Below, piece by piece: positions 32,198 to 41,793 of a stretch of DNA of 64,000 nt (the first letter of the stretch is position 1; each line of letters opens with the position of its first letter). The notes under the pieces were generated by a model that saw only the letters and a program-made list of their open reading frames with translations, did no database searches and had not been told where the DNA came from. Location of the stretch: positions 868,001 through 932,000 of the forward strand of contig NZ_FXAZ01000001.1 in the NCBI RefSeq assembly GCF_900177815.1, given 5' to 3'. Made by a program: the position numbers and the translations under genes. The stretch is from Paenibacillus aquistagni (lineage in GTDB: Bacteria > Bacillota > Bacilli > Paenibacillales > Paenibacillaceae).

Positions 32198-33709
32198 ATG
32201 AACGGTTCATTTCTTAGCAAGGCGGTTATGGTTGCGATCATGTGCATGCTGCTGATGTCCTGCGATTCCTTGTCTTCGATTGTTCCATCGCAAGATGCTG
32301 AACAAAGCGGTCAGGTGCTCCAGCTGGTTATTAATGACCTTGGGTTGGAGTTTCCAGAAGGGTTGAATGAGAATAGGAATCCTTATGTGGAAGAAATAAA
32401 ATCTCGCACGAAGCTCGATCTGCAATTCATTCTTCCACTTGCTTCCGTGTATGAAGAGAAGCTGAATGTTTACATGTCCCAGGTTAAGCGTCCAGATATG
32501 CTTCATGTCTATAATCCCGTATGGCTGGATCGGTATATGAAGGCAGGAGAGCTTATTGCCTTGGACGATCTTCTGCAAGAGCATGGACAAGCGCTGCTCA
32601 GCAAGATCCCGAAGGAAGCCTGGCAGCAGGTGACGTATGAAGGTCATATCTATGCGGTGCCGAGCTTGCATGAGATTAAAGGCGTCGAGCTGATGTATGC
32701 GCGCAAGGACTGGCTGGATCGTCTCGGCCTTGATCCGCCAAGAACTCTTGATGAGTATGAGGAAGTCATCAGAGCCTTCAAGGAGGATGATCCTGATGGC
32801 AATGGCTTGCAGGATACAACAGGGCTTATACTGACAGAGAATCTGGGCAGGTCAGCTCCATTCTTCGGAGCTTTTGGCACCCAATTGGACAGCTGGATGG
32901 TGCGCGACGGGCGGCTCGAATACGGAAGCTTATTGCCTGAGGCGAAGGAGGCGCTAGCTTTTTTTAGAAGACTGTATCAGAAGGGGCTGCTGGATCCCGA
33001 GTTTCCATTGAATCGCCACCGCAATTTGGAGAGCAAGGTCGTTAATGGCTATGTTGGGTTGTTTTCTGCCGCCTGGTATGACACAAGAGGAATGATTGCA
33101 GAAAGCAAGCGCCGCAACCCTCAAGCCGAATGGATCGTACTGGATTATCCTACCGGGCCAAATGGCGCTAATGGTGTATATAGTGAAGAACTGATTCGCG
33201 GATATAATGTTATCCCTACAGGGTCCAAGCATGCGGTAGAGGTGATTCAGCTGTTGAATTACATAGCGGGAGATGGCGCTGAAACCTTAAAGCTTGGATT
33301 TAAGGATCAAGTATGGCAAATGATTGATGGCAAGATGGTTACGAACTTTGAGGAGCATGATAAGCATTTGTACCGAGGGATATACCAATCGCTAGTGAAT
33401 CTGCAGGATGCAGTCCTTGATAAGCAGCGCCTTGATTCGTTAGGCGATTATCATCTCTACGACAATCTAAAGTATATCGAAGGGCATCTTATCCCGAATG
33501 CGTTCAAGGGAATGCCGACGCCTTCTATGGGCAAGCTGGCTATGAAGCCAACAGAGCTGTATGAACGATTTGTTCGCATTATTGTAGGGGTGGATTCGCT
33601 TGATGCCTTTGATCAGATTGTAAAGGAATGGATGGACAGCGGCGGGAGCGAGGTTACCCGCGAAGTCAATGCTTGGTATCGCCAGCAGCAATGGACGAAT
33701 CCGAAATGA
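32198..33709 (+). CDS. Extracellular carbohydrate-binding lipoprotein, first of two
   Basis: 503 residues with a lipoprotein signal (lipobox LMSC, Cys22). LplA-type features: YAVPSLHEIKGVELMYARKD, WLDRLGLDPPRTLDEYEEV, DDPDGNGLQDTTGLIL and PTGPNGANGVYSEE. It precedes a YesM/YesN pair by 12 bases and shares their operon. Its permeases lie beyond the regulators and a second binding protein closes the cluster. It may deliver substrate to those permeases or act as a sensor partner for the kinase; the sequence does not settle this. Confidence 0.88.
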   Translation: MNGSFLSKAVMVAIMCMLLMSCDSLSSIVPSQDAEQSGQVLQLVINDLGLEFPEGLNENRNPYVEEIKSRTKLDLQFILPLASVYEEKLNVYMSQVKRPDMLHVYNPVWLDRYMKAGELIALDDLLQEHGQALLSKIPKEAWQQVTYEGHIYAVPSLHEIKGVELMYARKDWLDRLGLDPPRTLDEYEEVIRAFKEDDPDGNGLQDTTGLILTENLGRSAPFFGAFGTQLDSWMVRDGRLEYGSLLPEAKEALAFFRRLYQKGLLDPEFPLNRHRNLESKVVNGYVGLFSAAWYDTRGMIAESKRRNPQAEWIVLDYPTGPNGANGVYSEELIRGYNVIPTGSKHAVEVIQLLNYIAGDGAETLKLGFKDQVWQMIDGKMVTNFEEHDKHLYRGIYQSLVNLQDAVLDKQRLDSLGDYHLYDNLKYIEGHLIPNAFKGMPTPSMGKLAMKPTELYERFVRIIVGVDSLDAFDQIVKEWMDSGGSEVTREVNAWYRQQQWTNPK

Positions 33710-33720
33710 GGTGATTCTAA

Positions 33721-35559
33721 GTGAAGGTCATTCGATCATTAATGTCTATGCGCCGCCGGCGCCATATCCAGTTTCGCCTGACGATCACCTTCCTGCTCAT
33801 CTTGCTGCCGCTTGTCATTGTAAGCTGGTTTGCGATAAGCAAGTCCAAGGACATCGTCTATCATCTTGCGGTGGACCGATCGGAGATCGCCATGGCGCAA
33901 GCTCTTCACAATCTGGATATGACTCTGCAGAGCATGGGGGAGATCACGTCGCTCATTGCTACAGATGAGCAATTGCTTAACATTCTCAACAAACATTCGA
34001 AAGCGGTTACACCGGCTGCGGTTGTTGATTTTGCTGCCATCATCAAAGAATTGTCGATTGTGCAGTCTCTCAATCCCATGGTGGATGATATTGCGCTGTA
34101 CCATTCTCCTTCCCACATGATGCTGTCCACGAGATATGGAGGGGAAGGAGTGGCGTCACGTGAAGAACAGGAATGGCTTGAACGATTGTCGCGAGTAAGC
34201 GGAGCCGACATGATGCTGATTTCCCCTTATAACCAAGAGGAGATCTCGCGGAGCTTATATGCCAAGCGCTATAAGGAAGGGATTGTTCTCTTGCGGACGA
34301 TGGATCTGTATAACGTGGATCGCAAGCCTAATGTGCTGCTGATTAGCTTGAACATGCAGAAGCTGCAAGCAGAGATCACGAGTTTATTGCCTTCACAGCA
34401 TGCATTGATTTACCTTGCTGATGAGGAAGGGAATATTCTGCTTGCCTCTGAGAAGCAACTGCCGCACAATGTGGCGGAACTTGAACAGCAGAATGTACAG
34501 GTAACGGTCCATTCAGAGAATAGAGGCTGGCAGCTTACGATGACTCAACCGAAGGCGGAGCTGTTTACCGAAACGAATGTGCTTAAGCAATATATCAATG
34601 CCATCATTGTGGTCAGTGTGCTGCTTGCGCTCGGCATCTCCTGGGTGGTCTATCGCAGCATCGCCGCGCCAATGAAGCGCTTGGTAGGAGGAATGAAGCA
34701 GCTGCAGCGCGGAGATCTCGATATTAAGCTGTCTGATCCTCGTCAAGATGAGTTTGGTTATCTGATGCGAACCTTCGATCAGATGGCAGCTACCCAGAAG
34801 GACCTAATTGAGAATATATACGAGAAGGAGCTGCAGCTTGTATCAACCGAGCTTCACGTGCTGCAGGCCCAGATTCAACCGCATTTCTTGTACAATACCT
34901 TGGATTCCATCTACTGGACGGCACTTAATTATGATGCAGATGAGATCAGCGAGATGGTGCTGCATTTGTCGAAGTTTTTTAGACTGAGTCTTCAGAAAGG
35001 CGAAGCGGAGTACACGATTGAAGAAAGCGTCGTTCATCTGGAATCCTATATTCGAATTCAGCAGATTCGATTCATGGACAGCTTTGTGACAGAAGTACAT
35101 ATCGCAGATGCCGTTCGAAATATCCCTATACTTAAGCTGCTGCTTCAGCCCATTGTAGAAAACGCAATACTACACGGCTTAGAGAGCAAGCAGCAGAACG
35201 GTGTCTTGTGTATTGATTGCAGTATGGGCTGCAGCAGTATGGTCAATATCGTCATATCGGACAATGGGCCTGGCATCCCAGAGGAACGGCTCCTTGCGAT
35301 TCGAGCCAAGCTGGAGTCGATTCGAACGGGAAGATTGCAGGAGTGGTCGCTCAGATCAGAGGAACAAAAGGACATGTATGGGATTCAAAATGTGGCGTCG
35401 CGTATGAAGCTGGCCTATGGCGAAGCAGGGAAATTGGAGATAGACAGTACGCTTGGACAAGGCACACGGGTCACGCTTCGATTCCCTGCCAAGACAAGCA
35501 GGGCAGGTGCAAGCCGGTATGAGGATTCGCAGCAGGAGAGGGAGGAAATGACACCATGA
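33721..35559 (+). CDS. YesM-type sensor histidine kinase
   Basis: 612 residues: a transmembrane helix at about 20-42, an extracytoplasmic sensor of about 245 residues and a second helix near 292-312. Then come HAMP (PMKRLVGGMKQLQRGDLDIKL region), the His_kinase domain with QIQPHFLYNTLD (His388) and HATPase_c with PIVENAILHGLE and DNGPGIP. This is the carbohydrate-sensing kinase class that pairs with AraC-type response regulators. The start is GTG at 33721, preceded by GAGGTGA. Its stop overlaps the regulator's ATG by four bases. Confidence 0.93.
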   Translation: MKVIRSLMSMRRRRHIQFRLTITFLLILLPLVIVSWFAISKSKDIVYHLAVDRSEIAMAQALHNLDMTLQSMGEITSLIATDEQLLNILNKHSKAVTPAAVVDFAAIIKELSIVQSLNPMVDDIALYHSPSHMMLSTRYGGEGVASREEQEWLERLSRVSGADMMLISPYNQEEISRSLYAKRYKEGIVLLRTMDLYNVDRKPNVLLISLNMQKLQAEITSLLPSQHALIYLADEEGNILLASEKQLPHNVAELEQQNVQVTVHSENRGWQLTMTQPKAELFTETNVLKQYINAIIVVSVLLALGISWVVYRSIAAPMKRLVGGMKQLQRGDLDIKLSDPRQDEFGYLMRTFDQMAATQKDLIENIYEKELQLVSTELHVLQAQIQPHFLYNTLDSIYWTALNYDADEISEMVLHLSKFFRLSLQKGEAEYTIEESVVHLESYIRIQQIRFMDSFVTEVHIADAVRNIPILKLLLQPIVENAILHGLESKQQNGVLCIDCSMGCSSMVNIVISDNGPGIPEERLLAIRAKLESIRTGRLQEWSLRSEEQKDMYGIQNVASRMKLAYGEAGKLEIDSTLGQGTRVTLRFPAKTSRAGASRYEDSQQEREEMTP

Positions 35560-37160
35560 ATTTGCTTATCGTAGAAGATGAAACGAGGCTCCGTCACGCC
35601 TTGGCCTATCAGATTCCTTGGGATGCGCATGGCATCGAAGTGGTTGGAACGGCAGCCAATGGACTTGAGGGGCTGGAGCTTGCGGCAAGGAAGCTGCCGG
35701 ATCTTATGGTTGTGGATGTTCAGATGCCTGAGATGAATGGACTGGAGTTCATCGCAAGATTACGGGCCGAACATCGGCTTCCTTTTCAAAAAATATTAAT
35801 ACTCAGTGGACATGATCAATTCTCTTACGCGCAGCAGGCGATGGAGCAGGGAGTGGCCAAGTATTTGCTGAAGCCAGCCGGCCACAACCAAATTCTTGAT
35901 ACGATGCTGGAGCTGGCGGAACAAGCGAAGCAAGACATGGCGGAGTGGCAGAGGCAAGCCCAGCTTCATAAAAAGTGGCAGGCGCATCTGCCGGTCCTTC
36001 AGCAGGACCTGCTGCGCCAATGGCTGCAAGGCGAGTATCGCCTCACGGAGCTTATCCACAAGAGCAATGAGCTCCAGCTTGGCTTAGACGAGCAGGACCG
36101 GGTCGCTGTAGCGGTGATCGATATGGACCCTCTTCCTACAGACGAGACAAGATACTTGAAGTCGGACCGTTCGCTGTTAAGCTTTAGTCTGCACTGCATT
36201 GCGCAGGAACTGCTGCAAGCGCCGCTTCAATGGGTATGCCAAACCCAGGAAGGCTATACGGTTCTGATCTTGATTGACAGGGGGCTGAGGGAATCTGCTG
36301 ATGTGCTGCGAGATCTTTATTCCAGCGTCGAGCAGCTCCAGCGTCAGGTCAAAGGCATTCTGAAGCACACGGTTAGTGCGGGAATATGTGCGCAAATGGC
36401 AGAGCCCCACCGCCTTCACGAGCTGTACCGCCAAGCAATCAAAGCGCTGCAAAGCCGGATGATACTCGGTAGCGAGCTTGTTATACCGTATTGCGAAGCG
36501 AATCAAGCCTCTTTGTCGCTGCAGGGCAGCATTCAGGCTGAGAGGCAGCTTGAGAGTGCGATGGAGACAGCGGACAAGCCTAGAGCTCTTCAGCATTTGG
36601 AGGAAGTATGGTCTGAACTGATGCAAGGGGCGGACAGCATCGAGGAGGCCTATGAGTCGATCTTGTATATTCACAGCTTGCTGATCCGCTTGATTCAGAG
36701 CCAGGGGCTCCGTGTAAGTGAAGTATTTCAAGATGAAGTAAAGTATCTGTATTCCATTGAGCTTCTGCGAACGAAGGAGGAGCATTGGGAGCTGATGAAG
36801 CTGGCTGCTGAGCGAATGATCGATCTGCTGCTCGAAGCCCGGAATTCGACGACGCATCATACGATAACGGCGCTGCTTGCGATGATCGAAGAGGAAATCG
36901 ATCAGGAGTTGACGCTTCATCGCGCAGCAGACCGCATGTATGTGAATTCTTCTTATTTAAGCCGTTTATTCAAGCAGGAGATGGGCGTTGCATTCTCCAG
37001 CTATGTAACGATGAAGAAGATGGAGCGGGCCAAGGAGGTGCTGTTGCAAGGAGGCAGAGTATACGATGCTGCTGCAGCAACAGGGTACCGCGATGTCAGT
37101 TATTTTACAAAGGTGTTCCGAAAATATTGGGGGGTTACCCCAGGAGAATTCAAGAAGTGA
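35556..37160 (+). CDS. YesN-type response regulator with AraC DNA-binding domain
   Basis: 534 residues. The receiver domain (1-120) has the acidic pocket VEDE, phosphoacceptor Asp54 in VVDVQMPEMNG and the conserved Lys in YLLKPAG. A middle region without a clear catalytic motif follows, then a C-terminal AraC double helix-turn-helix (about 438-534; LHRAADRMYVNSSYLSRLFK and YDAAAATGYRDVSYFTKVFR). Start overlaps the kinase stop (ATGA). It presumably activates the two permease genes and second binding protein downstream, after a terminator that separates the transcripts. Confidence 0.93.
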   Translation: MNLLIVEDETRLRHALAYQIPWDAHGIEVVGTAANGLEGLELAARKLPDLMVVDVQMPEMNGLEFIARLRAEHRLPFQKILILSGHDQFSYAQQAMEQGVAKYLLKPAGHNQILDTMLELAEQAKQDMAEWQRQAQLHKKWQAHLPVLQQDLLRQWLQGEYRLTELIHKSNELQLGLDEQDRVAVAVIDMDPLPTDETRYLKSDRSLLSFSLHCIAQELLQAPLQWVCQTQEGYTVLILIDRGLRESADVLRDLYSSVEQLQRQVKGILKHTVSAGICAQMAEPHRLHELYRQAIKALQSRMILGSELVIPYCEANQASLSLQGSIQAERQLESAMETADKPRALQHLEEVWSELMQGADSIEEAYESILYIHSLLIRLIQSQGLRVSEVFQDEVKYLYSIELLRTKEEHWELMKLAAERMIDLLLEARNSTTHHTITALLAMIEEEIDQELTLHRAADRMYVNSSYLSRLFKQEMGVAFSSYVTMKKMERAKEVLLQGGRVYDAAAATGYRDVSYFTKVFRKYWGVTPGEFKK

Positions 37161-37163
37161 ATC

Positions 37164-37204
37164 AAGCTGTCTATACCGAGTACAGGTGTAGGCAGCTTTT
37201 TTTA
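37164..37204 (+). terminator. Intrinsic terminator after the two-component genes
   Basis: AAGCTGTCTA pairs with TAGGCAGCTT (with one mismatch), followed by TTTTTT. Confidence 0.8.
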
Positions 37205-37266
37205 CCATTATAGAACTTCTAAGTTACCTCAGAAACGGAAGCAGCATTCTATTTGCCAATAAAACT

Positions 37267-37318
37267 ACCTCTACTCACGGTCGTTCATCTTTGAATGGCC
37301 TCGATGGAGGTTTTTTTC
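37267..37318 (+). promoter_or_regulatory. Second hairpin with T-run in the leader of the permease genes
   Basis: ACCTC pairs with GAGGT across an inner TTCA/TGAA hairpin and is followed by TTTTTTT, 123 bases before the permease start. It is downstream of the terminator above, so it may be a tandem terminator or an attenuator. No promoter could be assigned with confidence in the 280-base gap. Confidence 0.35.
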
Positions 37319-37440
37319 ATATCCTCATTAAACCTCATCAAAGTACCAAAAAAGGTAATCAGCATCGTCTATGACGCATTCGCGCCATTCCTTAGAATGA
37401 AAGTAAGGTCATAAGAGAGTCTTCGAAGGGAGTGAACGCG

Positions 37441-38364
37441 ATGAACAGACAACAATTCTGGAAAACACTGTGGTTGGATGTACGCAAGGATTACAGCCTC
37501 TATCTACTGCTTATACCTGGCATGCTTATTGTTCTATTGTTCAAGTATACGCCGATGTACGGCATTGTCATTGCGTTTAAGGATTTCAATATTTTTGATG
37601 GCTATGCAGCAAGTCCATGGGTTGGGTTGAAGCACTTTGAGAAGTTGTTTACCTCGCCTGACTTTCTGCTCGTGTTTCGCAATACGCTGATCATAAGCGT
37701 ATATAAGCTTGTCTTTTTATTTCCGCTGCCGATTATTATCGCGCTCATGCTGCATGAACTAAAGCAGCTCCTATTCAAACGAGTGGTGCAGACGATCATT
37801 TATTTGCCTCATTTCTTGTCATGGGTAATTGTAAGCGGTTTATTTATTGATCTGCTGTCAACCAATGGCGGTCTCATTAACAAGCTGCTCGTTTCGCTAG
37901 GAATGGAGCCCATTGCTTTCTTCCTTGATACGAGTGTCTTCCGCGGTCTGCTTGTTACTTCTGCGGGCTGGAAGGAGGTTGGCTGGAGTACAATCGTCTA
38001 CTTGGCCGCCTTTGCAACGATTGACCCACAGCTGTACGATGCAGCCAAGATTGATGGGGCCGGAAAGTGGAAGCAGCTTCTTCATATCACGCTGCCTGGC
38101 ATCTCATCTACGATCATTCTTATGCTAATTCTTCGTCTTGGCAGCATTCTGGAAGCGGGTACTGAGCAGATTCTCGTCATGTACAATCCGACTGTATATA
38201 AGGTGTCGGACGTCATCGGCACCTACGTATACCGAATGGGCTTAGGCAATCAGGATTACAGCTTCACTACGGCAGTCGGACTGTTTGAGTCCGTTATCGC
38301 CTTTGTCTTGGTCATAACCGGCAATGCGCTCAGTCGTAAATACCTGCAGCGTGGAATCTGGTAA
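37441..38364 (+). CDS. Carbohydrate ABC transporter permease (LplB type)
   Basis: 307 residues, six helices. FKYTPMYGIVIAFKDFN after helix 1 and EAA loop QLYDAAKIDGAGKWKQLLH identify the LplB branch. Start: ATG at 37441, eight bases after AAGGGAG; a GTG at 37432 overlaps that site. First gene of the permease-permease-binding protein run expected to be switched on by the upstream YesMN pair. Confidence 0.92.
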   Translation: MNRQQFWKTLWLDVRKDYSLYLLLIPGMLIVLLFKYTPMYGIVIAFKDFNIFDGYAASPWVGLKHFEKLFTSPDFLLVFRNTLIISVYKLVFLFPLPIIIALMLHELKQLLFKRVVQTIIYLPHFLSWVIVSGLFIDLLSTNGGLINKLLVSLGMEPIAFFLDTSVFRGLLVTSAGWKEVGWSTIVYLAAFATIDPQLYDAAKIDGAGKWKQLLHITLPGISSTIILMLILRLGSILEAGTEQILVMYNPTVYKVSDVIGTYVYRMGLGNQDYSFTTAVGLFESVIAFVLVITGNALSRKYLQRGIW

Positions 38365-38382
38365 GAGGAGGGAGGAAAACTC

Positions 38383-39324
38383 ATGGACACCCGCTTAAAA
38401 CAAGAACAGGCTTCTATTAGAAAGACACCCGCAAGAAAGAGATCGTCATCTCGTGACAAGGGGAGTCTAGGCGAACGGCTGTTTCAAATTTTTAATATCT
38501 GCTTCTTTATCGGGATGGGGCTGACCACGCTCATACCCTTTGTCAATCTGATCGCAAAGTCGTTCAGCAGTGAGGCAGCAGTCGTATCGGGCAGCGTCAA
38601 TTTGTTTCCGATTGGCTTCCAGATAGGCACATATCGATATGTGCTGCAGGATATTTTATTCATTCAATCGTTTCGCACATCTGTCATCGTTACAGTGCTG
38701 GGCACGCTGCTCGGGCTCCTGTTCACCACCCTAACAGCTTACCCGCTGTCGAAGCTTAGATTAAGAGGGAGAAAGTGGTTCTTGCTGTACTTCATTTTCA
38801 CGATGCTGTTCAGCGGCGGCCTGATCCCCACGTATCTCTTAATGCAAGAGCTTAAGCTTGTGAATTCGATCGGCGTATTGTTTCTGCCGGGAATGGTGAA
38901 TATCTTTTATTTGCTGCTTATTAAAAACTACTTTGAGGGACTTCCTGAGAGCCTTGAGGAGTCAGCCAAGATAGATGGCGCAGGGCATCTACGCATTCTA
39001 GTCTCGATTGTGCTGCCGCTGTCCTTGCCTGTTCTAGCAACGATTGGTCTCTTCTTCGCCGTTCAATACTGGAATGACTATTTTGCTGCCATGATCTATA
39101 TATCGAATCCAGAGATCAAGCCGCTGCAGCTCTTTTTGAAGGAAATGCTTGTCGCTTCGAGCAATGATTTTCTCAAGGATCGGGTTGATGCCGCGCTGAA
39201 TACGACACCGCAGTCTATCCAAGCCGCATCCATCCTGCTTGCTACGCTTCCTATTCTGCTCGTGTATCCGTTCTTGCAAAAGTACTTTGTAAAAGGTGTC
39301 CTTATCGGCTCGGTCAAAGGCTAA
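38383..39324 (+). CDS. Carbohydrate ABC transporter permease (YtcP type)
   Basis: 313 residues, six helices, with an unusually long basic N-terminal cytoplasmic tail of about 30 residues (Lys/Arg/Ser-rich) before helix 1. EAA loop SLEESAKIDGAGHLRILVS; C-terminus LQKYFVKGVLIGSVKG. GAGGAGGGAGG precedes the ATG, 18 bases after the first permease. Confidence 0.92.
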   Translation: MDTRLKQEQASIRKTPARKRSSSRDKGSLGERLFQIFNICFFIGMGLTTLIPFVNLIAKSFSSEAAVVSGSVNLFPIGFQIGTYRYVLQDILFIQSFRTSVIVTVLGTLLGLLFTTLTAYPLSKLRLRGRKWFLLYFIFTMLFSGGLIPTYLLMQELKLVNSIGVLFLPGMVNIFYLLLIKNYFEGLPESLEESAKIDGAGHLRILVSIVLPLSLPVLATIGLFFAVQYWNDYFAAMIYISNPEIKPLQLFLKEMLVASSNDFLKDRVDAALNTTPQSIQAASILLATLPILLVYPFLQKYFVKGVLIGSVKG

Positions 39325-39415
39325 TCTTCGATTCGCTGAAGGAGGTGAGGAAAGGTCAAGAGCATGGCTGCAGGTGGAATGTTGAAACGAGTCTAAATTA
39401 TAGGGGGAATCAAGT

Positions 39416-40873
39416 ATGAAGCGTAAGGTAGGTCTAACGTTGCTGGCGCTACTCCTGAGCTTATCGATGTTTGGCTGTTCATCAGACGGTTCGTCATCTA
39501 GTGGAAAAGGCAAGAACAGCGGTCTTCGCATGCTGATGCCTTACAGTCGTTTTGATCCAAATAAGGATTTTATGGCTTCGTATATTCAAGAGAAAACAGG
39601 GGTTCAGGTCAACTATGAGATGCTTCCTGCTGAGAACTTTGATGAGAAGCTGAATTTGCTGGTGGCGAACAAGGAACCGATTGACATAATGAAGTTAAGC
39701 TCCGGTCAATTCTATCAGCTCGCCTCATCCGGAGCATTGGAGCCGCTGGATGAACTAATTGATGAGCATGGCGATTATATCAAGTCGGCAATTAAGGATT
39801 CAACATGGGGCAGTGCTACGATTGATGGCAAAATATACGCCATTCCGGAGGCAGGTTCTGGCGCCAGTGCCGGGGAAGCGCTTGTCGTCCGACAGGATTG
39901 GATGGATGAGCTGGGATTAGAAGCGCCGAAGAATCCGGAAGAACTGTACACGGTGCTGAAGACGATCAAAGAGAAAAAACAGATCGTACCGCTTACAGGA
40001 GCGAAGGATTCCATCTACGGCGATATTGCCAGCGCCTTCGGCATTGTAAACGATTGGGAGGACCAGAATGGCAAGCTTGTTCATAAGGCGGAGCATCCGA
40101 GAATGAAGGAATTCCTGAGCTACATGAACCGGTTGTATGAAGAAGGACTGATTGATCAGGAGATGCCGATTAATACGGCAGCCAAGGCGATTGAGAAGTT
40201 TACAAGTGGCAAGGCAGCAATGTATAAGCTCGCTTGGTGGAACTCCACCAATACGGTCAATTCGTTAAAGCAGAACTTCCCTGATGCCAAGCTGTCTGTG
40301 ATCCCGTATTTGCAGGATGCGGATGGTAAAGCGAGTGTAGGCATCAACACCGGCATTACGTGGTTCATTGCGATTCCCAAAGCCTCCAAACACAAGGAAG
40401 AAGCGATGAAGCTCTTGAATGCGAAGCTTGCGCCTGATGTGTTCAAGGGACTTGCGATCGGCGATGAGGGCGTGCATCATGAGCTCAAAGACGGAAAGTA
40501 TTACCCGATATTACCGAAATTCAATGAGGATCTGACAAACGGAAGTTCTTACATGACGGGTACGGATGAACATAAGTATCCTGAATACTGGCAGGCAAGG
40601 GTGCGCAAGGAGCCGATCCTGCAATCGTACTTTGAAGCGTTCCAGAAGGAAGCAGAAGGCCATCTCGTGATTGATCCTATGTCGCTTGCTCCGCCAATTG
40701 ATGCGGTGAACAAAAATAAGCTGAAGCTCATGAAGCTTCTCGATGACAATGTGCTGAAGTTTATTACGGGCGCTGAGCCTGTTGCGAATTATGATCAGGT
40801 CTTGGAGCAGTGGTACGCCGAAGGCGGCAAAGACATGGTGAAGCAGGCGAACGATTGGTATACCAATAGATAA
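39416..40873 (+). CDS. Extracellular carbohydrate-binding lipoprotein, second of two
   Basis: 485 residues with a lipoprotein signal (lipobox MFGC, Cys21) and a Ser/Gly linker. Binding-protein features: YAIPEAGSGASAGEALVVRQ, WMDELGLEAPKNPEELYTVL, and a C-terminal YDQVLEQWYAEGGKDMVKQA that parallels the first lipoprotein. It follows the permeases by 91 bases and is the better candidate for their partner. An ATG frame of 10 codons with upstream AGGAGGTGAGG (39364-39396) lies in the gap. A terminator follows. Confidence 0.92.
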   Translation: MKRKVGLTLLALLLSLSMFGCSSDGSSSSGKGKNSGLRMLMPYSRFDPNKDFMASYIQEKTGVQVNYEMLPAENFDEKLNLLVANKEPIDIMKLSSGQFYQLASSGALEPLDELIDEHGDYIKSAIKDSTWGSATIDGKIYAIPEAGSGASAGEALVVRQDWMDELGLEAPKNPEELYTVLKTIKEKKQIVPLTGAKDSIYGDIASAFGIVNDWEDQNGKLVHKAEHPRMKEFLSYMNRLYEEGLIDQEMPINTAAKAIEKFTSGKAAMYKLAWWNSTNTVNSLKQNFPDAKLSVIPYLQDADGKASVGINTGITWFIAIPKASKHKEEAMKLLNAKLAPDVFKGLAIGDEGVHHELKDGKYYPILPKFNEDLTNGSSYMTGTDEHKYPEYWQARVRKEPILQSYFEAFQKEAEGHLVIDPMSLAPPIDAVNKNKLKLMKLLDDNVLKFITGAEPVANYDQVLEQWYAEGGKDMVKQANDWYTNR

Positions 40874-40947
40874 GCGTTAGGAATCAGTACTTAACAGAAG
40901 ATACTTGTATATCGTGTCGTGAGTAAGTTTGATATTTAAGATTATAT

Positions 40948-40999
40948 GGCGATCTGTGGTTGGAGTCCAAACAACTGCTTAGATCGCCTCTTTCTTTTT
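40948..40999 (+). terminator. Intrinsic terminator of the second importer operon
   Basis: GGCGATCT (40948-40955) pairs with AGATCGCC (40981-40988) across a 25-base loop, followed by TCTTTCTTTTT. Confidence 0.75.
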
Positions 41000-41234
41000 G
41001 GATGAATAGCAGATACACAAACATTAGAGATCATAAGTTTCACATGATTCGAGTTTTTCGCTAAATTATAACCATAAAATTGGGAGAAGCTGCTTGGACT
41101 ATATGGTAAAATTATGTGAAAAAGGTGGACACTACACGAACGGATAAATTTAAAATTAAAGCGCTTGAAATCATGGTAGTAGTTAATTCCTACTATAAGC
41201 ATTGTTTGAGTATTTGGACGAAGCTTTATGATAG
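41000..41234. other. A/T-rich gap with probable gene remnants
   Basis: The bases between the importer terminator and the Imm11-like fragment hold no convincing gene. A plus-strand frame from a GTG at 41116 runs 44 codons to a TAG at 41248-41250 that overlaps the next frame's GTG by one base. It has no ribosome site and no family I recognise. Together with the truncated gene that follows, this looks like decayed coding DNA. Confidence 0.35.
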
Positions 41235-41672
41235 ATTTGGCCGGAAATAGTGGCGCAATACCCGATCTTTAAAATACCTGAGTTCAAAAGATTGTATGTA
41301 TTTGTCACAGATACATTCAAAGAAGCGATTGAGGTAAGTGGCCTGAAGGGTTTTGAGTTTGAATTGCTATGGGATTCGGAAGTAAGCAACAAGGATAGAG
41401 AAGCAGAACTGGAACGGCAACATGAAGAAGCGTTAGCGGCAATTGAGCGCAATAAAGGTGAAGAATTCTCGTTTGATGAAGCAGTGCGCCGTATCGAAGC
41501 CGGAGAGAGCTGCGCCAGTGGACAATGGCGGCTGCGGCAGGCAAGCGATGGCACCATGCGTCTTGGGAATCTGCAAGCCGATGGCAGCTATAGCTGGATA
41601 CAGCCTATTTATTATCCACCGATCCTGCTTGAGTTGAAATGGCATTCGGTAAATAAAATATTTGCAGATTAA
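41235..41672 (+). pseudogene. Imm11 (DUF1629)-like immunity protein, 5'-truncated
   Basis: From an in-frame stop at 41232 the frame reads IWPEIVAQYPIFKIPEFKRL, then VFVTDTFKEAIEVSGLKGFE and LLWDSE, then a Glu-rich helix and a GQWRLRQASDGTMRLG segment to the stop at 41670-41672. The WPxI...PIFKI...VTDxFKEA...LKGF...WDSE series is characteristic of the C-terminal part of Imm11/DUF1629 proteins, immunity partners of polymorphic toxins. The usual N-terminal half is missing, no ribosome site precedes the only internal start (GTG 41250), and stops interrupt the upstream sequence. I see no toxin gene. Family call moderate, truncation seen directly. Confidence 0.55.
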
Positions 41673-41688
41673 GTCAATAGAAAAGGAC

Positions 41689-41736
41689 AGACGGCTCTCT
41701 CATGCTCAAATCTTGGTTGAAGAGCCGTCTTTTTTA
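41689..41736 (+). terminator. Intrinsic terminator
   Basis: AGACGGCTCT (41689-41698) pairs with AGAGCCGTCT (41721-41730), followed by TTTTTAG. Confidence 0.88.
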
Positions 41737-41793
41737 GTGGAATGAACATTTCTGTAATGAGGATCGCTAAATTTTGAAGACATAAAATAAGGA

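Noticed and set aside
36177-36920. 247-codon minus-strand frame opposite the YesN regulator
   Set aside because: Antisense to a well-supported response regulator; Gln/Arg/Leu-rich composition reflects the complementary codons, not a protein.
40942-41202. 86-codon minus-strand frame in the gap after the second importer
   Set aside because: It covers the terminator hairpin and has no family pattern or initiation signal.
41116-41250. 44-codon frame ahead of the Imm11-like fragment, with one-base stop/start overlap
   Set aside because: No ribosome site, no recognisable similarity and a weak start codon; kept only as part of the described gap.
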